Positions 29,068-38,100 of a stretch of 64,000 nt of DNA are shown piece after piece (position 1 is the stretch's first letter; each line of letters starts with the position of its first letter). This DNA comes from Pseudomonas parafulva (lineage in GTDB: Bacteria > Pseudomonadota > Gammaproteobacteria > Pseudomonadales > Pseudomonadaceae), in assembly GCF_000800255.1 (NCBI RefSeq), contig NZ_CP009747.1, forward strand, positions 1,364,001-1,428,000, written 5' to 3'. The notes under the pieces are model-generated. The model had not been told where the DNA came from. It saw only the letters and a list, made by a program, of their open reading frames with translations, and did not search any database. The translations under genes and the position numbers were made by a program.

Positions 29068-29383
29068 TAGGTGTTGTTGCCTGCTCTTTTATTATTATTC
29101 AAACCGGCCTGTTGTTGTTTTTGTCAGCCGGTTCCGGTGTAGCCGGGCCCCTATCTGGGGCCAAGAGCAAACGTATTTTTTTGAGCGCTGGCCTGCATTC
29201 GATCCTGACTGTCGCTACCTGAAGGTAGTTTTGTTGTTCTGTGTCGAACCGGGGGCGAGCCCCACATTGCTGCCTACTCCAAAAAAATCTGCTTGCTGCG
29301 CCTCTGCCGTGTTGTTCTTGTTATGTCAGAGCCGGTGCATGTTGTTTTTATTGGGTGTGTCGCGATTTTTTATTTTTGTTGTG
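29046..29383 (-). ncRNA. crcY: CrcY/CrcZ-type Hfq-Crc-sequestering small RNA
   Basis: No protein is encoded here, but the minus strand has at least seven A-rich motifs of the AAnAAnAA type bound by Hfq/Crc: near 29364-29382, 29338-29353, 29309-29322, 29229-29241, 29110-29125, 29086-29100 and 29070-29080. The predicted RNA starts with CACAACAAAAATAAAAA, much like known CrcZ 5' ends. One motif sits in the loop of a stem AACCGGC/GCCGGTT (29102-29133). The RNA ends in a 9-bp hairpin with a C(UUCG)G tetraloop at 29046-29067. A sigma-54 promoter lies just upstream. In P. putida crcY is adjacent to an MgtC-family gene, as here. Length about 338 nt; exact ends are inferred. Confidence 0.88.
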
Positions 29384-29393
29384 CCAAAGACAT

Positions 29394-29410
29394 AGCAGGT
29401 GGCGTGCCAA
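29394..29410 (-). promoter_or_regulatory. Sigma-54 promoter of the CrcY-like sRNA
   Basis: On the minus strand the sequence reads TTGGCACG-CCAC-CTGCT. The invariant GG (29408-29407) and GC (29396-29395) are exactly 12 bases apart, with one mismatch to TGGCACG-N4-TTGCW. This places the start site near 29383, at the first A-rich motif. It fits the known RpoN and CbrB dependence of crcZ and crcY. Confidence 0.82.
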
Positions 29411-29492
29411 CTTTTTAATTTCCTTTTAAATCAATGATTTGCTGTTTTTTGGCAGTATGGGGAGCGCGCACGAACCTCTCGAATTGTTTCCG

Positions 29493-29532
29493 TGTTACCC
29501 GCTTGGCGGCCGCCGACGCTGTGCGGGTAACA
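29493..29532. promoter_or_regulatory. Putative CbrB upstream activating sequence
   Basis: TGTTACCCGC (29493-29502) and GCGGGTAACA (29523-29532) form a perfect 10-bp inverted repeat about 110-150 bases upstream of the sRNA start. The outer half-sites TGTTAC and GTAACA match the half-sites reported for CbrB, but here they are 28 rather than 14 bases apart. It could instead be a plain hairpin past the end of the acetyltransferase gene. Confidence 0.6.
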
Positions 29533-29556
29533 CATCGCCCACTTGCCTTCCATGCA

Positions 29557-30036
29557 TCACCCTGCGGCGAAGTTGTGCAGACGCTCGCCCTCTAACCGAT
29601 AGCGAATCCATTCAGACTGGGCTTGCGCGTCCAGAGCCTCGTAGAAGCCGATGGCTGGCGCATTCCAGTCCAGTACGCTCCACTCCAGGCGTGCGCAGCC
29701 TTTGGTCAGCGCTTCGCGGGCGATGTGGCGCAGTAGTTGGCGACCGGCGCCGTCACCACGGTGCTCAGGGGTGATGTACAGGTCTTCGAGGTAGATACCG
29801 TTGCGGCCCAACCAGGTGGAGTAGCTATAGAAGAAGACGGCAAAGCCGATGGGCTGACCGTCACGTTCGCAGATCAGTCCGTGTACGGTGCTGCCGTCAT
29901 CGAACAGGCTGCGTTCGATGTCGGTGACGCTGGCTACCACCTGGTCTCGGGCTCGCTCGTAGTCCGCAAGCTCAGTGATGAAATCGAGGATCTGTGCGGC
30001 GTCGCTGCGCTGGGCTGGACGAATGGTCAGGCTCAT
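29557..30036 (-). CDS. GNAT-family N-acetyltransferase
   Basis: A 159-residue protein with a full GNAT fold, close to the diamine/spermidine-type acetyltransferase group: LYITPEHRGDGAGRQLLRHIAREAL is the acetyl-CoA loop, followed by CARLEWSVLDWNAPAIGFYEALDA, a typical motif B. The ATG at 30036 follows AAGGAATG; an upstream in-frame start would overlap that site. A likely role is acetylation of polyamines or amino acid-like amines, but the substrate is not shown by the sequence. Confidence 0.85.
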   Translation of the reverse strand: MSLTIRPAQRSDAAQILDFITELADYERARDQVVASVTDIERSLFDDGSTVHGLICERDGQPIGFAVFFYSYSTWLGRNGIYLEDLYITPEHRGDGAGRQLLRHIAREALTKGCARLEWSVLDWNAPAIGFYEALDAQAQSEWIRYRLEGERLHNFAAG

Positions 30037-30140
30037 GGGGCATTCCTTGAAAGACAAGCGCCTAGCGTAGCGGGTAAGGCTGGCGTTGCCGAGTCTCTGA
30101 GACTGGTCGGTTTTGGAGGGGCGGGGGCATCAGTAGATGA

Positions 30141-30202
30141 ACAGTTATGTGTTATGGGCTAATTTTCCATAACTGTATGGGTTGGGGGCGATCAAGGATC
30201 GC
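30141..30202. promoter_or_regulatory. Cluster of overlapping palindromes upstream of the LysE-type gene
   Basis: ACAGTTATG/CATAACTGT (30141-30149, 30168-30176), TTATGG/CCATAA (30152-30157, 30167-30172), CCATA/TATGG (30167-30180) and GCGATC-AAG-GATCGC (30188-30202) lie within 62 bases, 45-110 bases before the exporter start. This looks like an operator region for a dimeric regulator. No regulator gene adjoins it. Confidence 0.5.
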
Positions 30203-30248
30203 TAGTGTTGTGCGACTCGATAATCATCCTCTGACGGACTTGCACGCC

Positions 30249-30869
30249 ATGCTTGGCTCCTACGAACTACTCAGCGCCTTCATTCTTTTCGCCTTCGTTT
30301 CATCCATTACCCCAGGGCCGAATAACACCTTGTTGCTTGCCTCGGGAGTGAACTTCGGTGTCCGTCGCTCGATTCCCCATGCCATGGGCATCAGCATTGG
30401 CTTCATGCTGATGGTGCTGGGTGTGGGTTTTGGCCTGGGTGAGCTCTTCAAGGCCTGGCCGCCGCTGTACAGCGTGCTGCGCTATGTCGGCGCGGCGTAC
30501 CTGCTGTACCTTGCATGGAAAATCGCCACCTCCGGCCCGCTATCCGGCGAGGCTCAGAGCACGCGCAGCCCCATGAGTTTCTGGGGCGCGGCGGCCTTCC
30601 AGTGGGTCAATCCAAAAGCCTGGGTGATGGCTGTTGGGGCAATCACCACCTATACCCCAGCCCAGGGCTATGCCGTGAACGTCGTGGTGATTGCCGTGCT
30701 GTTCGCGTTCGTGAATCTGCCGAGCGTCGGCATCTGGGTCATGTTCGGCAGCGCGCTGCGCAACGTGCTGCGCAATCCTCGCTGGCTGGTGCTGTTCAAT
30801 GTCCTGATGGCCGTGTTGCTGGTGATTTCGTTGTATCCGCTGCTGTTTGTAGAATCGTCGTTTTCGTAG
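30249..30869 (+). CDS. LysE/RhtB-family amino acid exporter
   Basis: A 206-residue inner-membrane protein with about six transmembrane helices. The N-terminal signature SSITPGPNNTLLLASGVNFGVRRSIPHAMGISIGF is that of the LysE/RhtB family, which exports amino acids and related compounds. A second family motif is FQWVNPKAWVMAVGAI. It starts 21 bases upstream of no other gene on its strand and is followed after 20 bases by an alpha/beta hydrolase, so the two may be co-transcribed. The exported compound is unknown. Confidence 0.88.
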   Translation: MLGSYELLSAFILFAFVSSITPGPNNTLLLASGVNFGVRRSIPHAMGISIGFMLMVLGVGFGLGELFKAWPPLYSVLRYVGAAYLLYLAWKIATSGPLSGEAQSTRSPMSFWGAAAFQWVNPKAWVMAVGAITTYTPAQGYAVNVVVIAVLFAFVNLPSVGIWVMFGSALRNVLRNPRWLVLFNVLMAVLLVISLYPLLFVESSFS

Positions 30870-30889
30870 TTCGACGAGTGCCGCTCCCG

Positions 30890-31762
30890 ATGCAATTGAT
30901 TCCTTGGTCCCACGACTGCTCCGACGGCTTCACCTTGCGAGGCTGGCACTCGGCACCCAGCGGCAAGCCGCTGTTGCATTTTCTGCATGGCAACGGCTTC
31001 TGTTGCCTGGCTTACGAGCCGTTGCTGATGCGCCTCGGCGAGCATTTCGACCTGTGGCTGTGCGATGTCCAGGGGCATGGCGATAGCGATCATGGCGGGG
31101 CGTTTCGCGGTTGGAACCGCTCAGCGGAGTTGGTGGTAGAAGCCTTCGAGGCGGGGCGGTCGATATTCGGCGAGGTACCGCGGTATGCCGCCGGGCACAG
31201 TTTCGGTGGCGTGCTGACCGCACTGATTCTGGCCCGGCAGCCGCAGTTGTTCGCGCGTGCCGTGCTACTCGACCCGGTGTTGTTCAGCCCACGCATGATC
31301 GCGGTCATGCGCATCCTGGCGCTGTTGGGCCTGAATCGCCGACATGGCCTGGCCCGCAAAGCCGCCACCCGGCGCAGTCACTGGCCGGACCGCGAGGCGG
31401 CGCTGGCGTCGCTGCACGGACGGGGCATCTTCAAAGGGTGGAGCGAAGCGTCGCTGCAGGCTTATGTGGGCCACGCGTTGGGCGATTGTTCCAATGCCGT
31501 GGTGCTCAAGTGTCGGCCCAGCCGCGAGGTGGAGGTATTCAGTTCCTGGCCGTCGCGGCTGTGGCCGAGCCTGGAGCAGATCGTCACGCCGACGCGGATC
31601 CTGCACGGCGAACAGAGCTATCCGTTCGTAGCCGAGTCGGCTCGACGCCTGGCGGCGCGCAATCGCCATGCCAGTGAGCAGTCGGTCGCGGGCGGGCACT
31701 GCTTCATGCAACAGGATCCGGTGAGCGCCGCGCAGCAGGTCGAGGCCTTTCTGCGCGTTTGA
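30890..31762 (+). CDS. Alpha/beta-fold hydrolase
   Basis: A 290-residue cytoplasmic hydrolase. The oxyanion stretch is LLHFLHGNGFCCLAYEPLL, the nucleophile elbow is AAGHSFGGVLTAL (Ser around 104), and the likely catalytic acid and His lie near TPTRILHGEQSYPF and VAGGHCFMQQDP. Start is the ATG at 30890; an in-frame GTG 12 bases upstream is possible. It follows the LysE gene by 20 bases and may be in the same transcript. Substrate unknown; esterase or lactonase activity is plausible. Confidence 0.85.
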   Translation: MQLIPWSHDCSDGFTLRGWHSAPSGKPLLHFLHGNGFCCLAYEPLLMRLGEHFDLWLCDVQGHGDSDHGGAFRGWNRSAELVVEAFEAGRSIFGEVPRYAAGHSFGGVLTALILARQPQLFARAVLLDPVLFSPRMIAVMRILALLGLNRRHGLARKAATRRSHWPDREAALASLHGRGIFKGWSEASLQAYVGHALGDCSNAVVLKCRPSREVEVFSSWPSRLWPSLEQIVTPTRILHGEQSYPFVAESARRLAARNRHASEQSVAGGHCFMQQDPVSAAQQVEAFLRV

Positions 31763-31780
31763 CTCATCGATGCACGGCGG

Positions 31781-32593
31781 TCAAGCCAACTCCAGCCAGA
31801 TCGGCGCATGGTCGGACGGTTTTTCCATGGCCCGCAGTTCGTAGTCCACGCCGGCGTCCTTGAGTCGCGGTAGCAACGCCTGCGAGGTCATGATCAGGTC
31901 GATGCGCAGGCCACGCTTGGGCTCGTCCTCGAAACCGCGGCTGCGGTAATCGAACCAACTGAAGCGGTCCGCCACCTCTGGGTGCAGGTGGCGGAAGCTG
32001 TCGACCAGACCCCAGCCTTTGAGGCGTTCCATCCATTCACGCTCTTCCGGCAGGAAGCTGCACTTGCCGGTCTTGAGCCAACGCTTGGCGTTGTCCGCGC
32101 CGATGCCGATGTCGCAGTCCTGGGGGGAGATGTTCACGTCGCCCATCACCACCAAGGGCTGGTCGTTGTGGAACTGGCCCTCCAGCAAGGCTTGCAGATC
32201 GCTGTAGAAGCGTTGCTTGGCGGGGAACTTGGTGGGGTGGTCGCGGCTTTCCCCCTGGGGAAAGTAGCCGTTCATGATGGTGATGGCGGCGCCATTGTCA
32301 TCGGCGAAGGTGCCCCAGATGAAACGGCGCTGGGCATCGTCTTCATCGGTGCTGAAACCCTTGACCAGCGACAGCGGTTCGCGCCGCGAGAGCAGGGCGA
32401 CGCCATAGTGGCCTTTCTGCCCATGAAAGTGCACGTGATAGCCCAGGGCCTGGACCTCGGCCAGCGGGAACTGCTCGTCGCTAACCTTGGTTTCCTGCAG
32501 GCCGATGACATCCGGCTGGTGCTTCTCGATCAGCGCGGCCAACTGGTGCGGGCGGGCGCGCAGGCCGTTGATGTTGAACGAGACGATCTTCAT
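31781..32593 (-). CDS. xthA: Exodeoxyribonuclease III / AP endonuclease
   Basis: A 270-residue base-excision repair enzyme: cuts 5' to abasic sites and degrades double-stranded DNA from 3' ends. Conserved active-site motifs are FNINGLRAR (Asn7), LQETKV (Glu34, metal ligand), VMGDVNISP (Asp and Asn), LRIDLIM and SDHAPIW (catalytic His). Length is normal for the family. It converges with the hydrolase gene, 18 bases apart, and is divergent from an acetyltransferase gene. Confidence 0.96.
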   Translation of the reverse strand: MKIVSFNINGLRARPHQLAALIEKHQPDVIGLQETKVSDEQFPLAEVQALGYHVHFHGQKGHYGVALLSRREPLSLVKGFSTDEDDAQRRFIWGTFADDNGAAITIMNGYFPQGESRDHPTKFPAKQRFYSDLQALLEGQFHNDQPLVVMGDVNISPQDCDIGIGADNAKRWLKTGKCSFLPEEREWMERLKGWGLVDSFRHLHPEVADRFSWFDYRSRGFEDEPKRGLRIDLIMTSQALLPRLKDAGVDYELRAMEKPSDHAPIWLELA

Positions 32594-32755
32594 GGCTAAG
32601 GCGGTCCTGGTAAAAGCCAGGGATGCTAGCTGACATCCGCAGTCATCACCAGCCTGAGCTTCTGGGCGGCTCTTCAGTACCGCAACGACGGTGGAACGAT
32701 GCGCCACGGCGTGCCTCAAAAGCTCTGACCCGCACCTTCCAGAAGGATCTTCGCC

Positions 32756-33397
32756 ATGTCCGCCGCCCCAGCCCGCCTCTGCCTGCTCGACGATGGTTAT
32801 CGCCGCGAAGTGCGCAGGCTGCTCTATGACGCTTATCCCTCGGAGCCGACCTTCGCCTGGCTGTTCGACGCCCAACGCGGCGGTTACCAGCGGCGATTGC
32901 GCGCAATGATACGCGCCTGGGTGCGCCAGCACTTCTATATGCAACTGCCGGCGCTGGGCTTGCTGGTCGACGACCGCTTGATCGCCGTGGCATTGATCGC
33001 GCCGCCCCAGCGCCGTCTGGGTGTGGCCGACAGTTGGATGTGGCGCCTGCGTATGCTGATCGGTGCAGGTCGGCGCAGCACCCGTCGCTACCTGGCGTAT
33101 CAGGCAGCGCTGGCCGCCTGCCTGCCAACCCAGCAAGTGCATGTGCTGTCGTTGCTGGGCGTGCATCCACAGGTACAGGGCCAGCACTACGCCGAACAAC
33201 TCTTGCAGGCGGTGCATGACTGGTGCGCGAAGGACCTGGAGACGCAAGGCGTCGTGCTCAGCACCGGCAACCCGCATTACTACGGGTTCTGCGAGCGCAT
33301 GGGGTATCAGGAGGTTGGAGAGCTTGCACTCGGCAGTGTCAACGAACGGGTGTTCTTCAATCCGAATCCGTCGTCAGTCAAAACGATAGCGTCTTGA
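32756..33397 (+). CDS. GNAT-family N-acetyltransferase
   Basis: A 213-residue acetyltransferase. The acetyl-CoA region reads [28 protein letters not shown] (about residues 130-158) and the C-terminal motif is [24 protein letters not shown], both of GNAT type, resembling the larger GNAT enzymes with an N-terminal helical arm. Basic residues in the N-terminal half ([19 protein letters not shown]) are notable. AAGGAT precedes the ATG. Substrate unknown. It is divergent from xthA and 42 bases upstream of tamA. Confidence 0.8.
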   Translation: MSAAPARLCLLDDGYRREVRRLLYDAYPSEPTFAWLFDAQRGGYQRRLRAMIRAWVRQHFYMQLPALGLLVDDRLIAVALIAPPQRRLGVADSWMWRLRMLIGAGRRSTRRYLAYQAALAACLPTQQVHVLSLLGVHPQVQGQHYAEQLLQAVHDWCAKDLETQGVVLSTGNPHYYGFCERMGYQEVGELALGSVNERVFFNPNPSSVKTIAS

Positions 33398-33439
33398 TCG
33401 CGACAGGCGCGGCTTACGCTGCCGCTTCGCTCTGGTAGC

Positions 33440-35191
33440 ATGCCCGCCATGACGTATTCAGGACGATTTGGCTGGGGCGTGCTGTTGCTCGCCGCCAGCT
33501 GTACAGCGTGGGGCCAGAGCGAATTGGTGGTGCGGGTCAAACCGGCCAACAAGGCGCTGCAGGCGAACATTGAAGGCTATATCGGCAGTCTCGGCGATCG
33601 TGACGAGGACGCCTTGCTGCGCTTCAGTCGCGGGGCCGAGGAACAGGCGCGCAAGGCGGCCCAGGCGCTGGGCTACTACCAGGCGCAGATCGACGCCCAG
33701 GTCCAGCCCCCGAGCAAGCCTGATCAGCCTTTGCAATTGATCATCCGGGTCGAGCCCGGCGAGCCGGTGCGCCTGCGCAATGTGCAAGTCCGTATCGAAG
33801 GTCCGGCCAGCGAGCTGAAGGCGTTCCGAGTCCCGGACAGCCGGGCCTTGCGTCAAGGCGAGCAACTGAATCACGGTGCCTACGAGGACGCCAAGCGCCT
33901 GATCCAGAACCAGGCCTCGCGCTATGGCTTCTTCGACGGTCGGTTTGCCCGCCAACGCCTGGCCGTGGATCCCCGCGCCGGGGTCGCCGATATTGAGCTG
34001 GTGTATCAGAGCGGTCCGCGCTACCGCCTGGGCAAGGTCACCTTCGGCGGCGACGCGCCACTGGACGACGATCTGCTGCAGCGCATGGTGGGCTTCAAAC
34101 CCGGTACGCCCTATGACTCGGAACTGGTCGCCGAACTGAACAACGACCTGCAGTCCAGCGGCTACTTCGAGGGCGTGCGGGTGGATGCTGCGCCCACGGC
34201 AGCCGTGAACGACGTGGTGCCAGTGGCGGTGCAACTCGATACTCGCAAACCGCGCACCTTGGGTCTGGGCCTGGGTTTTTCCACCGATGTCGGGCCGCGC
34301 GGCAAAGCTAACTGGACGCGGCACTGGGTCAACCCTCAGGGCCACAGCTATGGCTGGGAAACCGAGATTTCCGGCCCCCGACAGAACGTCGGCCTCTGGT
34401 ATGACGTACCCCTGGACCCACCGTTGACCGACAAACTGCGCTTTGCCGGTGGCTACCAGAACGAAGAACTCTCTGGCACCGACACGTTGAGCAAACTGTT
34501 GACGGTCGGCCCGGAGTGGCACAGCAAGCTGCCCAGCGGCTGGCAGCGGGTGATTTCACTCAAGTACCAGCGCGAGGAATACCGACTGGGTGACGACTCT
34601 GGCCTGAGCAACCTGTTGATGCCTGGCATTAGCTACTCGTACCTGCGCAGCGACAACCGCATCGACCCGCACAATGGTTACCGCCTGCAGTTCGACGTCC
34701 AGGTGGCCAAGGAAGGGCTGGTGTCCGATACCAACCTGGTGCATGGCAACGTCCTGCTCAAGGGCCTGACCACCTTGGGGCAAAACCATCGCGTGCTCGG
34801 GCGTGTGCAATTCGGCGGCAGCGCCACCAACGGCTATGACAAGAAAATGCCGCCGTCGCTGCGTTTCTTTGCCGGTGGTGACCAGAGCGTGCGCGGCTAT
34901 GACTACCAGACACTGTCGCCGAAGAACAGCCAGGGTGACCGCATCGGTGGCCGTTACCTGGTTGCCGGCAGTGTCGAATACCAGTACTCGATCACGGAGA
35001 AATGGCGCGTGGCAACCTTCGTCGACCAAGGCAACGCCTTCAATTCGCTGGAGCTGCCCAGCCTCAAGACAGGGGTCGGCATCGGCGTGCGCTGGGTGTC
35101 GCCAGTCGGTCCGCTGCGCCTGGACCTGGCGCGTGCGCTCGATGATGACGGCGGGTTCCGTGTGCACTTTTCCATGGGGCCTGAACTGTGA
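33440..35191 (+). CDS. tamA: Translocation and assembly module outer-membrane protein TamA
   Basis: A 583-residue Omp85-family barrel that, with TamB, inserts certain outer-membrane proteins such as autotransporters. It has a signal peptide (about residues 1-25, ending AWG), three POTRA domains (about 30-265) and a 16-strand barrel. The conserved lid-loop motif VRGYDY is at about residue 484, and the C-terminus ends in a barrel-type strand. The start may be Met1 or Met4; neither has a strong ribosome site. It overlaps tamB by 4 bases (GTGA), so translation is coupled. Confidence 0.93.
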   Translation: MPAMTYSGRFGWGVLLLAASCTAWGQSELVVRVKPANKALQANIEGYIGSLGDRDEDALLRFSRGAEEQARKAAQALGYYQAQIDAQVQPPSKPDQPLQLIIRVEPGEPVRLRNVQVRIEGPASELKAFRVPDSRALRQGEQLNHGAYEDAKRLIQNQASRYGFFDGRFARQRLAVDPRAGVADIELVYQSGPRYRLGKVTFGGDAPLDDDLLQRMVGFKPGTPYDSELVAELNNDLQSSGYFEGVRVDAAPTAAVNDVVPVAVQLDTRKPRTLGLGLGFSTDVGPRGKANWTRHWVNPQGHSYGWETEISGPRQNVGLWYDVPLDPPLTDKLRFAGGYQNEELSGTDTLSKLLTVGPEWHSKLPSGWQRVISLKYQREEYRLGDDSGLSNLLMPGISYSYLRSDNRIDPHNGYRLQFDVQVAKEGLVSDTNLVHGNVLLKGLTTLGQNHRVLGRVQFGGSATNGYDKKMPPSLRFFAGGDQSVRGYDYQTLSPKNSQGDRIGGRYLVAGSVEYQYSITEKWRVATFVDQGNAFNSLELPSLKTGVGIGVRWVSPVGPLRLDLARALDDDGGFRVHFSMGPEL

Positions 35192-38100
35192 GGCGAGTGA
35201 TCAAGCCGCTGCTGTTGGGACTGCTCGGCCTGCTGCTGTTGATGGTGCTCGCGCTGACCTTGGTACTCGGCACCCAGGCGGGCAGTCGCTGGGTGCTAGG
35301 TTGGGTGCCGGGCCTGCAGGTCGACGACTTCCAAGGCACGCTGGGCGGGCAATGGCAGGCCAGTCGCCTGGTCTGGACACAGGACGCAAGCCGCGTCGAA
35401 CTGCAGGCGCCGCAACTGCACTGGTCGCCTGCCTGTTTGTTGCGCGCCACCTTGTGTGTCCAGCGCCTGCAGGCCGAGCGTATCGACATGGCCTTTGCCC
35501 CCAGCGCCGAGCAGACCGACAGTGGTCCTCTGAAACTGCCTGACCTGCGCTTGCCGATCGCCATCGAGTTGGGTGAGGTCAAGGTGGGCCAACTGCGCCT
35601 CGATGGCGGCGACTTGCTCGGCGATCTGCAACTGGCGGCGCACTGGACCGGACAGGGCATGCGCATCGACCACTTGCAGTTGCAGCGCGACGATCTGCAC
35701 CTGAGCCTGCAAGGTACCGTGTTGCCCGAGGGCGATTGGCCGCTCGATGCCGATGCCACGCTGCAACTGCCTGCGGTTGATGGTCAGGCGTGGCAGTTGG
35801 TGCTCAACGCCAAAGGCGATCTGCTCAAGACGCTGGCGCTCGACGGCACCAGCAGCGGTTACCTGCAAGCCAGAATCGACGGTGAGCTGCAAGCGCTGGC
35901 CGAGCATGTGCCCGCAAGGCTGCGCATTCGTGCCGATGGGTTCCGGCCGTCTGCAGCGTTGCCGGCACCGCTGCAACTGAACCAACTTCAACTGTTGGCA
36001 ACCGGGGATCTGCTCGAGGGTTATCGGCTCGAGGGCACGGCGAGCCTGCCGGCCGAGCAAGGGCCGATCGCGCTGGCGTTGAACGGCAAGGTCGATGCCA
36101 AAGGAGCGCGCCTCGATGCCCTGGACCTGACCGCCAGTGACACGCAGCGCCTCCGGCTTCAGGCCACGGCTGACTGGGAGCAGGGCGTGCAGGCCGATGC
36201 CACTGTCGACTGGCTCGATTTTCCCTGGTTGCGCCTGTACCCGCTGCCAGAGGCGCCAGAAGTGACACTCAAGCGCTTCAAGGCGCAGATGGCGTATCGC
36301 GACGGCCGCTACGAGGGCGAATTCACCGGCAATCTGGAAGGCCCGGCGGGGGCGTTCAGTGTGGCCAGCCCGTTCGCGGGAGATCTGGGCCAGGTGCGTT
36401 TGCCCAAGCTCGAATTGGTGGCTGGTCAAGGGCGGGCGGCGGGCAGCGTCGGCATCCAGTTCGCCGATACCCTGGCGTGGGATGTCGATCTGAACGTATC
36501 GGCACTCGACCCGGCCTATTGGGTCGCTGAACTGCCAGGTGCGCTGGCAGGACCGCTGCGCAGCAAGGGTGAGTTGAAGAACGAGCGGTTGCAGCTCGAT
36601 GCCGAGCTCGATCTGAAGGGGCGCCTGCGTGGTCAACCTGCGCAGCTCAAGGCAAACGCCAAGGGGGCAGGGGATGCCTGGACCCTGGGCACGCTGGCGA
36701 TCCAGTTGGGCGACAACCGTATTACCGGCAGCGGCAGCCTGCAGCAGCGCCTGGCCGGGCGCATCGATCTCGACCTGCCCCGTTTGGGGCAGCTCTGGCC
36801 GCGCCTGCAAGGCCAGGCCAAAGGCCGCCTCGATCTGGCCGGAACCCTGGCGGCCCCGCAGGGTAGTTTGACGCTGCAGGGGCAGCAATTGGCCCAGGCC
36901 GACAATCGCATTCAACGGCTGGACCTGGACGCGCGCCTGGACAATGCCCAGCGAGGCGTGGTCACGCTCAAGGTCGGCGCTATCCGCCTGGGCGAGACCG
37001 CCTTGGGTAATCTGGACCTCAGCGGCAAGGGCGACATTCGTCAGCAGGCGCTGAGCCTTGCGCTCGACGGCCCGCAACTCAAGCTGAACCTTGCGCTCGA
37101 CGGCACGCTGGCCAAGGGCGACTGGCGCGGTCGGCTGGCCAGCGGCCGGGTCCAGGCCGGCGGCCAGGACTGGCAACTACAGGCCCCGGCGCGCTTGCAG
37201 CGCCTGGCCAATGGTCAGATCGACTTCGCCAGCCATTGCTGGCGCTCCGGCCAGGCCAGCCTGTGCGGTGACGACCAGCGCCTGGCGCCGGAGCCGCGAC
37301 TGCGTTATCACCTCAAACAGTTCCCCATCGACAGCCTGGCCCCGTGGTTACCCAAGGACTTCGCCTGGCAAGGCATGCTCAACGCCGACATCAACCTGGA
37401 TATCCCGGCCAGTGGGCCGAAGGGTACGGTGCGCGTGGATGCCAGTGGCGGCACGCTGCGCGTGCGCGACAGTGGTCGCTGGGTCGATTTCCCTTATCAG
37501 ACGCTGCGCTTGGACAGCACCCTGGCACCGCGTCAGGTGGACACCACCTTGGTGTTCCGGGGTGAGCGGCTGGGTCAGTTGAACCTGTCCACGCGCATCG
37601 ATCCTCTGGGGCGCGACAAGCCATTGTCTGGCGATTTCCGCCTCTCCGGCGTCGATCTGTCGATCGCCCGTCCGTTCCTGCCGATGGTCGAGCGCCTGGC
37701 TGGCCAGCTCAATGGCGAGGGTCGGTTGTCCGGCACATTGCTGGCGCCGCAGGTCAACGGCACTGTCCAGCTCAGCGGCGGACACGTCAGTGGCGCCGAA
37801 TTGCCGGTCAGCCTGGAAGCCTTGTCGCTGCGGGCGCTGATCGCCGGTGAGCAGGTGCAGATCAACGGCGACTGGCGCAGCGGCGAGGCCGGTCGCGGGC
37901 AATTGACCGGCGACATGACCTGGGGTCAGGCATTGGCCGTCGATCTGCGGCTCCAGGGCCAGCAACTGCCGGTCAGCGTCGAGCCGTACGCGGCGCTCGA
38001 AGTCGCGCCCGACCTGCGGATTCGCCTGGCTGGCGAGAAGTTGGCGGTGACCGGCAAGGTGCAGGTGCCCAAAGGCAAGATCACCGTGCGCGAGTTGCCG

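Noticed and set aside
29031..29222. Short plus-strand frames in the gap after mgtC
   Set aside because: They are low-complexity Leu/Val-rich readings of the T-rich strand of the sRNA and have no ribosome sites.
35296..37176. 626-codon minus-strand frame inside tamB
   Set aside because: Gln/Leu-rich shadow of TamB; no start site or family match.
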